Assembly: GCF_032268605.1 (NCBI RefSeq)
Contig: NZ_CP130318.1
Coordinates: 6,092,501 to 6,156,500, forward strand
Origin: Paenibacillus aurantius
GTDB lineage: Bacteria > Bacillota > Bacilli > Paenibacillales > NBRC-103111
Direction: 5' to 3'
Length of the DNA: 64,000 nucleotides
The number at the start of each line of letters is the position of its first letter. The stretch's first letter is position 1. Below the pieces are notes generated by a model that worked only from the letters and a program-made list of their open reading frames with translations, was not told where the DNA came from and made no database searches. Shown here one piece after another: positions 42,092 to 50,900 of this stretch. The position numbers and the translations under genes are program-made.

Positions 42092-42556
42092 TTATTTCTT
42101 GACTTTCTTGCCCTTGCGGGCGACGACACCGTCCGGGAGAACCTCCGCAAACCCGAAAGGGGCGGCCCCCAGGCGTTGGATTCGGTTGATCTGGCTCGTC
42201 GAAAGACGGCGGAGCGACACGACGAACGAAGACGTCAAATCGTTGAAGTCACTCAGGAGAGCGACGGCCTGGGCCCCTCTGAACACCCGCCGGCTTCCCT
42301 TGTAGTTGATATCCTGGAAGAGCACGAGCGTGGTTTCCCTTCGGCCTTCGAGGTTGAAGCTCGAAAGGACGTCGTTGAAGCTCAGCACCCGCAGGTCGCG
42401 TACCCCCAGGTTGCCCCGGAAGCGGAGCCGGGTTCCCATGAAGTTCGCGTCGGCCCAGAGCGTAAGCCGGGGCAGCGTTCGAAGGACAACCGGCTTCTTG
42501 ACGGCTGCTTTGCTTGCGAGAGCGCTGGTGACGGCTTTCTTGGCTGAAATTGGCAT
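42092..42556 (-). CDS. Beta/gamma-crystallin-like calcium-binding protein
   Basis: 154 residues; ATG at 42556 with AAGGAGG eight bases upstream. Two Greek-key motifs, each with an aromatic-Gly core (LWADANFMGTRLRF and LFQDINYKGSRRVF) and a canonical N/D-N/D-X-X-S-S calcium site (FNDVLSSF, FNDLTSSF), make one crystallin domain at about residues 25-115. The N-terminal tail (PISAKKAVTSALASKAAVKK) and the C-terminus (RKGKKVKK) are strongly basic; there is no signal peptide. The arms may bind nucleic acid or an acidic surface. It is in the same direction as pdaA and upstream of it, with a terminator between. Role unknown; microbial relatives include spore and stress proteins. Confidence 0.85.
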   Translation of the reverse strand: MPISAKKAVTSALASKAAVKKPVVLRTLPRLTLWADANFMGTRLRFRGNLGVRDLRVLSFNDVLSSFNLEGRRETTLVLFQDINYKGSRRVFRGAQAVALLSDFNDLTSSFVVSLRRLSTSQINRIQRLGAAPFGFAEVLPDGVVARKGKKVKK

Positions 42557-42702
42557 GTTCCTCACCTCCTTCCCCCACAGCTTATGTGAGGAGAGGAAGA
42601 ACAGCTTGTGCGATTTCCTACTATTCTATCAATAGAGGAAAAAGGGCAGCCCGTCCGCATAGAGAGACGGACCAGCCGTCCGGTCCTGCAGCCAAAACCA
42701 AA

Positions 42703-42724
42703 AGAAGCACCCCGAAGGGTGCTT
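42703..42724 (-). terminator. Terminator after UbiB-type kinase gene
   Basis: AAGCACCC and GGGTGCTT form a perfect eight-base stem around CGAA; on the minus strand CTTTTGG follows. It lies 36 bases past the stop. Confidence 0.65.
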
Positions 42725-42759
42725 GGCCGTAACAGCAAGGAGGGGTTCTCCCGGCCGGT

Positions 42760-44433
42760 TCAGAACCGGCCGGATTTGAAGATCGAATAAAGCAGCCAGA
42801 GAAACATGAGGCCCGCTACCGTAGAGCCTACTTCAATGACGGGAAAATGGAGAATAAGGGCCGGGACGTTGCCGACGGAAGAAGCGATGATCAGCCCGAC
42901 CATGATGATCGAGAAGCTGAGCAGCACGATGCTGACCGAGATCCGGTTGCTGATCTGGTCGAGCTTGCGGAGGAGCAGGTCGATCTCGGGCAGCCCGATC
43001 TCCACCTTCAGCTTACCCGTCCGCAGCAGCTTGGTCAGCTGGGCCGCCTGCCGGGGAAACCCGGCCAGCGTCTCCACGAACTCGGTCGCCTGCCGCCACC
43101 AGCGCTGGCGCACCTTGTCCGGGTGATAGCGCTCCTTGAAAAGCCGCCGTCCATACGGTTCTGCCAGGTCAACGAGGCTGAGCTCGGGGTACAGCCGGAC
43201 CGCCACTCCTTCCACCGTGATCATGGCCTTGCCAAGCAGCGTAAGGTCGGTGGGGATGAGCACCCGGTGCCGGTTGGCCACGGCGAACATCTCGTTCATC
43301 GCTTCTCCCAGGCTTACCTGGGACAAGGGAATATCATAATAATGTTCCCGCATCTCGTCGAGGTCCTGCCGGAGACTCGCCATGTCCACATCGTCCGTCA
43401 GCAGGCCGAGCTGGGAGATGGCATGAATGATCGCGTCGCTGTCCTTGCGCATAAGGCCGATAATGAGCGAGCCGAGATGAAACTTCATCGTCTCGTCCAG
43501 CCGGCCCACCAGGCCGAAATCCACGAAGGCGATCTTGCCGTCGGTCAGCACCATCACATTGCCGGGATGCGGGTCCGCATGGAAGAAGCCTTCGATAAGC
43601 ACCTGGTGAAACATCGCGTTGACGAGCCTTTCGGCCGTTACCTTCAAGTTATGGCCGCGTTCGATCAGCTCGTCCGCCTGATTGAGCATCAGGCCGTCCA
43701 GATACTCCATGGTCAGCACCTTGGAGGTCGTATAAGGCCAGTAAATCTTCGGGATGCGAACGCCGGGATGCTGGAGGAACTGGGCGGCGATCCGGTCCGT
43801 GTTCTTCCCTTCCCGGGTATAGTTGAGCTCTTCCCGCATGGAACGGGACAGCTCCTCGATGATCGTTCTCACCCGGTAGCGCTCGAACCAGCCGATGCGC
43901 CGCTCGGCGAGTGCGGCCAGGTCATGCAGAATGTCCAGGTCAAGCTCGATGATCTTGTCCACGTGCGGACGCTGCACCTTGACGGCCACCCGCTCTCCCG
44001 AGTGCAGCCGGGCATAATGAACCTGGCCGATGGAAGCGGCCGCCAGGGGCGTTTCCCGGAATTCGCTGAATATCTCGTTCATCGGCGTATGTAATTCTTC
44101 CTCCAGAATCGCCTTGACCTCCTCCATAGAGAAGGCCGGCACCTGGTCCTGGAGCTTCTGCAGCTCCTTGACCAGCTCCGGGGCCAGCAGGTCCTGCCGG
44201 GTGGCGGAAAGCTGGCCCAGCTTGATGAACGTCGGGCCCAGCTCTTCTATAACGAGGCGGATGCGCTCGGCAAACGTATGAGGGGTCTTCTCCGCGCCCC
44301 GGTGCAGCCATTTACGGGGAAGAGACAGGACGTGGAACAGCCCCATCTCTTCTACCATGTAGCCAAAACCATGCCGGACCAGAGCCACGACGATCTCCTT
44401 ATAGCGGCTCGTATGCCGGAGTTTGATCGCCAT
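42760..44433 (-). CDS. UbiB/ABC1-family atypical kinase
   Basis: 557 residues. The diagnostic KxGQ loop is FIKLGQLSATRQDLL near residues 90-105; then AAASIGQVHYA as the Ala-rich nucleotide loop, VAVKVQRP with the catalytic Lys, HADPHPGNV as the catalytic loop and VDFGLVGRL as the metal-binding DFG. Two C-terminal helices (about 500-520 and 530-552) anchor it in the membrane. The family supports quinone or lipid metabolism; the exact substrate is unknown. The ATG lies one base after the phasin-like stop and has no clear ribosome site of its own, so it is translationally coupled. Confidence 0.93.
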   Translation of the reverse strand: MAIKLRHTSRYKEIVVALVRHGFGYMVEEMGLFHVLSLPRKWLHRGAEKTPHTFAERIRLVIEELGPTFIKLGQLSATRQDLLAPELVKELQKLQDQVPAFSMEEVKAILEEELHTPMNEIFSEFRETPLAAASIGQVHYARLHSGERVAVKVQRPHVDKIIELDLDILHDLAALAERRIGWFERYRVRTIIEELSRSMREELNYTREGKNTDRIAAQFLQHPGVRIPKIYWPYTTSKVLTMEYLDGLMLNQADELIERGHNLKVTAERLVNAMFHQVLIEGFFHADPHPGNVMVLTDGKIAFVDFGLVGRLDETMKFHLGSLIIGLMRKDSDAIIHAISQLGLLTDDVDMASLRQDLDEMREHYYDIPLSQVSLGEAMNEMFAVANRHRVLIPTDLTLLGKAMITVEGVAVRLYPELSLVDLAEPYGRRLFKERYHPDKVRQRWWRQATEFVETLAGFPRQAAQLTKLLRTGKLKVEIGLPEIDLLLRKLDQISNRISVSIVLLSFSIIMVGLIIASSVGNVPALILHFPVIEVGSTVAGLMFLWLLYSIFKSGRF

Positions 44434-44434
44434 A

Positions 44435-44800
44435 TCAGAAGGACGGCGGCCCGGTCGGTTTGGCCGGCGGAGCCGGAGTCTCCGGTGTGACGACGGTCTC
44501 GGTGGACGCGGTGGAGGCCGTGGACGCTGCGGTCATGCGGCGCTCCAGGTCTTCCAGATCCTGCTTCGTCGCCACGTCGAGGTCCGCCAGCACCTTCCTC
44601 ACCTGCTCCTGGACCATCCGCTTGATCTCGCTCCGGTGCTCTTCCCCGCGGGCAATCAGCCGGTTCACGACGTCCCTCGATTCGCTCTGGCCCAGCTCGC
44701 CCTTGACCACCAGCTCATCGACGAACTGCTGCACCTTGTCGCGGCTGGCCGCCGTGATGCCGAGTCCCAACGCTATCGCTTTCTTCAGAATATCACTCAT
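44435..44800 (-). CDS. Phasin-like coiled-coil protein paired with UbiB kinase
   Basis: 121 residues from the ATG at 44800, ten bases after AAGGAGG; an ATG at 44809 sits too close to the site. The sequence MSDILKKAIALGLGITAASRDKVQQFVDELVVKGELGQSESRDVVNRLIARG, then a long helix (LADLDVATKQDLEDLERRM) and a Thr/Pro-rich tail, resembles poly-granule/phasin-like small proteins (PhaI-type). It is translated just ahead of the UbiB kinase and is probably its membrane or lipid-interface partner. No PHA synthase gene is nearby. Confidence 0.8.
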   Translation of the reverse strand: MSDILKKAIALGLGITAASRDKVQQFVDELVVKGELGQSESRDVVNRLIARGEEHRSEIKRMVQEQVRKVLADLDVATKQDLEDLERRMTAASTASTASTETVVTPETPAPPAKPTGPPSF

Positions 44801-44894
44801 TCTCGTCATGCCTCCTTTGGCTTCTCACTAGTATATTACCCCGACGGGCAAACGATTTATCGGGTTTCCGGCAAAAACTGTCCCCGTCCGGCCA

Positions 44895-45632
44895 TCAATC
44901 GGCAAGGCGGTAACCGGCTCCCCGCACGGTTGCAATATAGCGCGGCCGGCGGGGATCGTCACCGAGCTTCTGCCTCAGGCTCTTGATATGGGCGTCGACG
45001 GTGTTGCTTCCTCCGAAGTACGTGTCTCCCCACACCCGGTCCATCAGGGCGTCGCGCGTCAGCACTTCCCCGTCCGCCGCGAGAAGGGCGGTCAGCAGGT
45101 CGTATTCGGTCTTCGTCAGCTCCACCCGCTCTCCTTCCCGGCGTGCGGTCATCCGCCGCAGGTCCACGGTGAGGTCCTTGTGCTGCAGCGTGCCGGCGGT
45201 GTGCTCCCGCACCTCGTCCTCCCGGGCGGTCCGCTCAATCCGCTCGAGAACAACGGCGAGCGGAGCCGGCCACAGCAGCCCGGGCTCTCCCCATTCGGCG
45301 GCCTGCGCTTCCGAGCCGACCAGCGACAGGGCGGGGCGGACGCCGGCCGGAAGCCGAATCGCCTCCGGTCCCCCCTGGGTCCGGTCGACGAGAAGCATCG
45401 CCCCGTTCGCGAGGCCGAGCACCGCTTCATCCGCGTGATGGAACAGCATGACGTCGTAGCACCGGGCCGTCAGCTCCAGCACGACGGGATACAGTAGCGC
45501 CGGCCGGGGGCTCACAATGACGATTCTCCGCGTCGTGCCGCAGTAGCTGCCCGTCTCCGCGGCTTCGCCATAGGGGCTCGTTTGCCCGTACGCCAAGGTG
45601 CTTAATGGGACGGCTTCTTCGTAGTTCTGCAT
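44895..45632 (-). CDS. Winged-helix (OmpR/PhoB-type) regulator with degenerate receiver
   Basis: 245 residues from the ATG at 45632 (AGGGG upstream; a GTG at 45641 is the alternative). The C-terminal ~95 residues are an OmpR-type winged helix (LTVDLRRMTARREGERVELTKTEYDLLTALLA ... RDALMDRVWGDTYFGGSNTVDAHIKSLRQKLGDD ... VRGAGYRL). The N-terminal half has Rossmann-like strands (RRIVIVSPRPALLYPVVLEL, AMLLVDRT), but the acidic pair and the phospho-Asp context are missing, so phosphorylation is unlikely. Its start overlaps the end of the Fur-family gene by 31 bases, so expression is coupled. Target and signal are unknown. Confidence 0.85.
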   Translation of the reverse strand: MQNYEEAVPLSTLAYGQTSPYGEAAETGSYCGTTRRIVIVSPRPALLYPVVLELTARCYDVMLFHHADEAVLGLANGAMLLVDRTQGGPEAIRLPAGVRPALSLVGSEAQAAEWGEPGLLWPAPLAVVLERIERTAREDEVREHTAGTLQHKDLTVDLRRMTARREGERVELTKTEYDLLTALLAADGEVLTRDALMDRVWGDTYFGGSNTVDAHIKSLRQKLGDDPRRPRYIATVRGAGYRLAD

Positions 45633-46006
45633 TCTGCACACACCCCTTTAAAAAGAAAATGCTGCTCCTGAACGTCGTAGCCCGTTTCTTCGGCAATCCG
45701 CCGGATCCAGTCACCGGGAGCTTCGGCGAACACTTCATCCACCTTGCCACACGACTGGCATACGATATGATGGTGGTCCTCCACCCGGGCATCGTAGCGG
45801 CTCGCGTCTCCTTCGAGCTTCAGCTCGCGGACCAGCCCTTCCTGCGTCAAATAGCGGAGCGAATTATAGACGGTGGCATAAGCGAAGGCATGCCCCTGTT
45901 CCTTCAGCCGTTCCAGAATATCTCCCGCCGTCGGGTGATCCGGGGCTTCGGCAATGAGGTCGTATATGGTTTTGCGCTGAACGGTCAGCTGTCCTTTGCG
46001 TGTCAT
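45602..46006 (-). CDS. Fur-family metalloregulator (PerR-like)
   Basis: 134 residues. Winged-helix N-domain with the Fur signature HPTAGDILERLKEQG ... ATVYNSLRYLTQEGLVREL, then GDASRYDARVEDHHHIVCQSCGKVDEV, the metal site, and structural Zn Cys pairs CQSC and CAEC. The Asp in GKVDE, where Fur usually has Glu, and the GDAS motif favour PerR-like peroxide sensing, but Fur or Zur cannot be excluded. The upstream region has A+T-rich dyads including TTTAAATTTAAA. It overlaps the winged-helix regulator downstream and is probably autoregulated. Confidence 0.9.
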   Translation of the reverse strand: MTRKGQLTVQRKTIYDLIAEAPDHPTAGDILERLKEQGHAFAYATVYNSLRYLTQEGLVRELKLEGDASRYDARVEDHHHIVCQSCGKVDEVFAEAPGDWIRRIAEETGYDVQEQHFLFKGVCAECRTTKKPSH

Positions 46007-46029
46007 GGAGATCGCCTGCTTCTATGTTA

Positions 46030-46064
46030 GAATATTTTAGATTTAGACTTAGTTTAAATTTAAA
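46030..46064. promoter_or_regulatory. A+T-rich dyad region upstream of Fur-family gene
   Basis: ATTTTAGATTTAGACTTAG is followed by the perfect palindrome TTTAAATTTAAA (within 46049-46063), 25-60 bases before the start. A 15-base PerR or Fur box is not exact, so autoregulation is only suggested. Confidence 0.3.
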
Positions 46065-46222
46065 TGACAAAAAAGTCAATTGCCATCCCGTGACAATTGA
46101 CTCGTAGAAAGGCCTATGCCTCCGCTGCCGGACGCTATTGCGCGTTATCCGGTAGCTTTGTTAGGAGAAAGCCTCCGTATGCCAATTAAAATGAATAGGA
46201 AGCTTCCTTTGCGGATAAGGCG

Positions 46223-47248
46223 CTAGCCGCTTTCCCTTGCTTCCTTAAGCCGCCGGAAGGTGTCCGGGTGGCAGACGGCATACAGCCGCGCGCCCTCCGG
46301 GATGGGCTCGTCGAGCTTGCGGTTGATGCCGAGATCCCCCCGGTCGGCCAGGAGGGTCGCTCCTTCTTCCAGCAGAGCCTGAAAGGCTTCCCGGTACGTT
46401 CGCCAGTGGGACCGGCGCGGCACCTCGTAAATATCCTCCCCCTCCTGCCGTGAGATAAGCTGCCGGTACAGGTCGATCGTCCCCTCGTTCAGGGCGGACC
46501 GGACGGCCAGGCTCGATACCGCATCATGGGAAAGAATAAAATCATTGACCTTCACATGCCGGAAGTTCTTGATATGCTTCTCCGACATGATTTCCACCGT
46601 GGTATGAACGTCAGGCGAGAATTCCTCGATGCTCGATGCAATCAGAAGCGTTTTGCCGTCGATCAGCTGGTAGTCGTCCATCCGCTCATCCGCGAAAACG
46701 ATCGCCGCCCGCGCCGTACCCACCCCCGCCCGCTCCAGGGTATCGCCGCTGGTGGGGCTGCCGCTTACGTAATGGACGCGCTCGTGGTCATACGGAAGCC
46801 GCTCGTTCTCATCCACGATTAGGACCTCGAGCCCCGGATCGGAGCTCAGGAGCTCCTCGACGGCGGCTTGAGCTTTTTTGTTCCAGGAGATGATAACCAC
46901 ATGACCGCTTCCCCGGTACGCCAATTGCCCCGTCTCCCTTCTCTTCTTGATAGAGGCGAACGCCTCCAGAATTTTGCCGATCACGAGACTGAGAAGCCCG
47001 ATCCCGAACAGGTACAGCACCATCGTCAGCGCCTTCCCGGGAATCGTCTTCATGGAATAATCGCCGTACCCGACCGTCGACATTGTGGTCATGACCCAGT
47101 AGAGGCTATTGAACCAGTGGCCGAAGGTATCCGGCTCCAGCGCATAGGCCGCGGCGGACCCGATCAGCACGAAGCCGACCGTCATAACGGCCAGCAGCCG
47201 GTTATTCAAACGGAAAAGCCGGTAAGCATACCGCAAAAAGAAGTGCAT
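46223..47248 (-). CDS. Potassium channel with C-terminal TrkA-N (RCK) domain
   Basis: 341 residues from the ATG at 47248 with GGGGATC upstream. Two helices (about 20-42 and 80-105) flank a pore loop with the K+ filter TVGYGDYS. The cytosolic RCK part starts GSGHVVIISWNKKAQAAVEELL, a Rossmann motif, and continues VLIVDENERLPYDHERVHYVSGSPTSGDTLERAGVGTARAAIVFAD. Similar to Bacillus YugO-type channels, which function in electrical signalling and K+ release. Located in the membrane; a 32-codon gene lies upstream on the same strand. Confidence 0.93.
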   Translation of the reverse strand: MHFFLRYAYRLFRLNNRLLAVMTVGFVLIGSAAAYALEPDTFGHWFNSLYWVMTTMSTVGYGDYSMKTIPGKALTMVLYLFGIGLLSLVIGKILEAFASIKKRRETGQLAYRGSGHVVIISWNKKAQAAVEELLSSDPGLEVLIVDENERLPYDHERVHYVSGSPTSGDTLERAGVGTARAAIVFADERMDDYQLIDGKTLLIASSIEEFSPDVHTTVEIMSEKHIKNFRHVKVNDFILSHDAVSSLAVRSALNEGTIDLYRQLISRQEGEDIYEVPRRSHWRTYREAFQALLEEGATLLADRGDLGINRKLDEPIPEGARLYAVCHPDTFRRLKEARESG

Positions 47249-47364
47249 TCCCCGATCCCCTCTGCTCACAAAATAGGCCGTTACGCCTGGTCTCGTTCCG
47301 CCGGGCCTTCGGAATCACCCGAATTCCTTCCGGCACCAATCCGGGCGCTCTCCCAGCGGACCGC

Positions 47365-47463
47365 TTACCCCCTCCAGAATTTACTCAGAATGGACAGCAG
47401 CAGCAGACCGGCCACTACCATCATCAGCAGCGCGAGGCGCTTTTCCTGCCGTTTGGGGTTCAT
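47365..47463 (-). CDS. 32-residue single-helix membrane peptide
   Basis: MNPKRQEKRLALLMMVVAG..., followed by a hydrophobic segment and the tail KFWRG. A basic N-tail, one helix of about 19 residues (11-29) and a basic C-tail. The ATG at 47463 has GGAGGG five bases upstream, so it is probably translated. It lies between the MMPL terminator and the K+ channel gene (117 bases before its start). Function unknown; small membrane peptides often modulate larger membrane proteins. Confidence 0.6.
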   Translation of the reverse strand: MNPKRQEKRLALLMMVVAGLLLLSILSKFWRG

Positions 47464-47607
47464 TCGGTCCCTCCGTTCCTTTTCTTCTAAAAATACCACA
47501 TCCCGCCCGGGGAATCCAAAGCCCCCGCCACAAGTCATCCCGATTCCGGAGGAACCCCACCCTGGAACTCCTCCGTCGTGATGGTTCGGCCGGATTGGGG
47601 GACGAGA

Positions 47608-47635
47608 AAGAGGCCATCCCTGGAGGGTGGCCTCT
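47608..47635 (-). terminator. Terminator after MMPL gene
   Basis: AAGAGGCCA and TGGCCTCTT form a nine-base stem, extended by CCC/GGG inside, with a T-rich run after it on the minus strand. Confidence 0.8.
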
Positions 47636-47664
47636 TCTAGACTGGTGTCTGATCCCGTATGTTG

Positions 47665-50600
47665 TTACCGGCTGACCGGACGCCCGACCGCCGGAGCATA
47701 ATCTTCATCGTCCGGCTCCTGCCGGTTCATGAACGGCCACCAGTTGGCCGGCCCGAACATGCGCACCATGACCGGTATGAACAGTGGCAGAATAAGGAGC
47801 GCATACAACGCAAGGCCGCACAGCACGATAGTGGCAATCTGCAGGAGCGACATGACCCCGGAAGGAAGCATCGCGGCGAATGTTCCGCCCAGGATGACCG
47901 CCGCGGACAGAATGACCGTTCCCATCTTCTTCATGGCAAGCAGGATGGCTTCCTGCGGGTCCATGCCGCGGTATTCCTTGAAGCGGTCCATGAGGAAGAT
48001 GCTGTAGTCGATGCCGAGCGCCATTAGCATGACGAAGCCGAAGAACGGCACCGCCCAGGAAATGCCGGAATAGCCGAGCATCCGGACGAAGATCAGCTCT
48101 GCGATCGCCATCGACGTGTAGTACGTCAAGATGAGCGAAAGCAGGAGGTAGACCGGCATGATCACCGAGCGGAACATGAGGATGAGGATCAAGCCGATGC
48201 CCACCAGCATGAGAAGCGCCGTCTTCGAATAATCGTCCGCCGAAATCTGCCGCAGGTCGTTGTTCGTGGAGGACACCCCCGAGACGGCATACACGGCCTT
48301 CTCGAAGCCGGTTCCCTTCAAAGCGCGTCCCGCGGCGGCGGTCAGGTCATCGGTCTTCTTCAGCGTCTCGATCTCATACGGGTTCCCCGTGAAGACGACG
48401 TCGAACTTGGCGATCTTCCGGTCCTTGGACAGATACGTGTCCAGCGCCTGCTGGAAGCCCGGGTCCTTCACGGCCTGATCGGGGATGTACCAGCCCGTCA
48501 GCTGCTTATCCGGCGCGGACGACAGCTGGTTCAAGTACGTTTCGGCCGATTGCAGCCCACCCGTCACTTGGGCGAGGCCGTTCGCGCTCTGGCTCAGGCC
48601 GCCCGTCAGCTCGCCCAGCTGGCCGTTCAGCTGCGCGAAGCCGGCCTGCAGCTCCTTCTGCCCGGACGCGAGGGCGTCGAAGCCCTTCGTCACCTCGGGC
48701 AGGTTCGCCGCCAGCTGGCCCTGGCCGGATGCCGCCTGCGCGAGGCCGGTCTGCAGCTTCGCCAGGCCGTCGGCCAGGCCCTGCAGGCCCTGCGCCAGCG
48801 CCGCCTGGCCGCTTACGGCCTGCGCGTAGCCGGCGTTCGCTTGAGCGAGCCCCTGCTCCAGCCCGGCCAGCTGGCCGTTCAGCTGCCCGAGCCCGGCGCC
48901 GAGCTGCTCGGCACCGCTTTGCAGGCCCGCCGCGGCGCCCTGGAGCTTGACATAATCCGGATCGTTAGCCAGCTCCGGATACTTCTGCGCCAGGCCGCTC
49001 AGACCGCTCTTCAGCTCGCCTAAGCCCTTCGCGAGCTCCGCCTGCTTGGCGGCCGCGTCGCCGTAGGCCTGCGACAGCTGGCCGAGGCCGCCGCCGATCT
49101 GCTGGTAGCCTCCCAGCAGCTCCTTGGCCGCGGCCGCCAGCCGGTCGGCGCTCGCCTTCGCCTGCGCCGCTCCGGCCTGGAGCTCGCCCGCCCCGGCGGT
49201 GCCGTCGCGCAGGCCCTGCTCAATGCGCTTGATGCCGTCGCCCAGCTGGACGACGCCCGCCTTCAGCGCATTCGTGCCGTCCACGAGCTTCGCGGCGCCC
49301 GCCTCGGCCTCATTCAGCTTGGGGGCGTTCTCCCCAAGCGCCTTGCTGGCGTCCGTCAGCCCCTTGCCGATCTGACCGAGGCCCTCGGTGCCCTGCCCGA
49401 GGCCGCTGCCTACGGTGCCGACCTGTTTGGCCACCTGGAAGTCCTCCAGGGGATCGCCCGTCGGCCGGGTCGCGCTCCGGACCGCCTTCACGCCTTCCAC
49501 CTTGGCCAGCTCCCGGCTGACCCGCTCCATGGCCGCCAGTCCTTCCGGCGTATCGAGCGCCTTGTCGCTCTTCAGCACAAGCGTCGAAGGAAGGGAATCC
49601 CCGGGGCCGAAGCTGGCGGAGATGACCTGGAAGGCTTTGACCGAGTTGTACTTGCTGCCGATTTCGTCCAGGGAGTTAAAGGAGATCGAGCCCTTGTAAG
49701 CCGCCAGAAGCGGGACCGTCAGAACCGCCAGCAGCAGCAGCGCCCAGACGGACCGTTTCAGGGCGAAGCGCCCCATCGCGCCCCACAGCCCGCTCGGCTT
49801 GTGCTCGAGCGATCCTTTGGCGGGCCAGAAGACCGCCTTGCCGAGCACCGCCAGGAAGAACGGCACGAGCGTGCCGAGGGCGATCAGCAGGACGGCAACC
49901 CCGACTCCCACGGCCACCGCCGAGCGGTAGAGCACGAAGGTCGAGAAGCCGATGGAGGCAAAGCCCACCAGCACCGCAAGACCGGAGTAGAACACCGTCC
50001 GTCCTGCCGTGCGGTACGTGGCGACAATCGCTTCGGTCGTATCGCCCCGGTGGGCGAGCTCTTCCTTGAAGCGGCTGATAAGCAGAATGCAATAGTCCGT
50101 CCCGATCCCGAACATAACCGCCACCATGAAGATCTGCGTAAAGTTCGACAGCGGGAAATCCCAGTACTTGACCAGGAAGGCGACGACCGACTGCGAAGCG
50201 ACATAGCTGACGCCCACGGTCACAAGCGGAATGAACGGGGCGACCGCCGAGCGGAACACGAGGAACAGGATCGCCATGATGAAGATCAGGGTGATCCACT
50301 CCGTCTTCTTCAAGCCCTCCTGGGAGCTCTCCACGACGTCCTCGCCGATCAGCCAGTCACCGGTATAGTAATGCTCCACCTTAATGCCCTCGGCGGCCTT
50401 GTAAAGCCCGTCCCGCATTTCCGCGGGGGTCCGGTCCTTGTTATCGACGTTCACGAGGGCCAGCACCGTCTGGCCGTCCCCGGCGATCATCTGCTTCTCG
50501 AGGTCCTTGGAATCATATGGAGAGGTCACGGAGGTAATGCCGTGAGCCGCCTTCTCGCTTTTGAGCTTGTCGAGGCCCTGGCGGATCTCCTCCTTGTCGG

Positions 50601-50847
50601 AGGCGCCGAGCCCTCCTTCCTTATGAAACACCAGCACGGCCGAGGCTTCGCCGGTTTCCTTGCCGGAGCCCGCCTTCATCTCTTTGATGAGCTTATTCGC
50701 CTGGCTGGAGGAATACCCGTCGGGCACATTGATCTGCCCTTTCTCGCGGACCAGCTCCTCCATCGAAGGGGCGGTAACGGCAAGCCCCGCCACCGCCGCC
50801 AGCCACAGAACGAGCACCAGCCATCTTAGCTTCAGAATTGTTCTCAT
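47665..50847 (-). CDS. Large MMPL/RND-family transporter with Gly/Leu/Gln-rich repeat domain
   Basis: 1060 residues, much longer than usual MMPL proteins (about 700-750). The N-terminal half-transporter has GIGTDYCILLISRFKEE and the C-terminal one ALGIDYSIFLMDRFKEY, the proton-relay motifs. Between about residues 480 and 790 lies a low-complexity repeat of GL-x-QL-type periods, like the extracytoplasmic coiled domain of YhgE/Pip-type proteins. This part should sit outside the membrane. GGGAG precedes the ATG. It is 53 bases downstream of the MarR-family gene. Probable proton-driven exporter of a hydrophobic compound. Confidence 0.9.
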   Translation of the reverse strand: MRTILKLRWLVLVLWLAAVAGLAVTAPSMEELVREKGQINVPDGYSSSQANKLIKEMKAGSGKETGEASAVLVFHKEGGLGASDKEEIRQGLDKLKSEKAAHGITSVTSPYDSKDLEKQMIAGDGQTVLALVNVDNKDRTPAEMRDGLYKAAEGIKVEHYYTGDWLIGEDVVESSQEGLKKTEWITLIFIMAILFLVFRSAVAPFIPLVTVGVSYVASQSVVAFLVKYWDFPLSNFTQIFMVAVMFGIGTDYCILLISRFKEELAHRGDTTEAIVATYRTAGRTVFYSGLAVLVGFASIGFSTFVLYRSAVAVGVGVAVLLIALGTLVPFFLAVLGKAVFWPAKGSLEHKPSGLWGAMGRFALKRSVWALLLLAVLTVPLLAAYKGSISFNSLDEIGSKYNSVKAFQVISASFGPGDSLPSTLVLKSDKALDTPEGLAAMERVSRELAKVEGVKAVRSATRPTGDPLEDFQVAKQVGTVGSGLGQGTEGLGQIGKGLTDASKALGENAPKLNEAEAGAAKLVDGTNALKAGVVQLGDGIKRIEQGLRDGTAGAGELQAGAAQAKASADRLAAAAKELLGGYQQIGGGLGQLSQAYGDAAAKQAELAKGLGELKSGLSGLAQKYPELANDPDYVKLQGAAAGLQSGAEQLGAGLGQLNGQLAGLEQGLAQANAGYAQAVSGQAALAQGLQGLADGLAKLQTGLAQAASGQGQLAANLPEVTKGFDALASGQKELQAGFAQLNGQLGELTGGLSQSANGLAQVTGGLQSAETYLNQLSSAPDKQLTGWYIPDQAVKDPGFQQALDTYLSKDRKIAKFDVVFTGNPYEIETLKKTDDLTAAAGRALKGTGFEKAVYAVSGVSSTNNDLRQISADDYSKTALLMLVGIGLILILMFRSVIMPVYLLLSLILTYYTSMAIAELIFVRMLGYSGISWAVPFFGFVMLMALGIDYSIFLMDRFKEYRGMDPQEAILLAMKKMGTVILSAAVILGGTFAAMLPSGVMSLLQIATIVLCGLALYALLILPLFIPVMVRMFGPANWWPFMNRQEPDDEDYAPAVGRPVSR

Positions 50848-50900
50848 GTTTTCTTCTCCCTTACCCTTTTCTCTTTCTTTGTTCCGGCCTGCCCAGCTCT

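Noticed and set aside
48550-49023. 157-codon plus-strand frame over the repeat part of the MMPL gene
   Set aside because: Produced by the repeated Gly/Leu/Gln codons of the minus-strand gene; no independent start signal.
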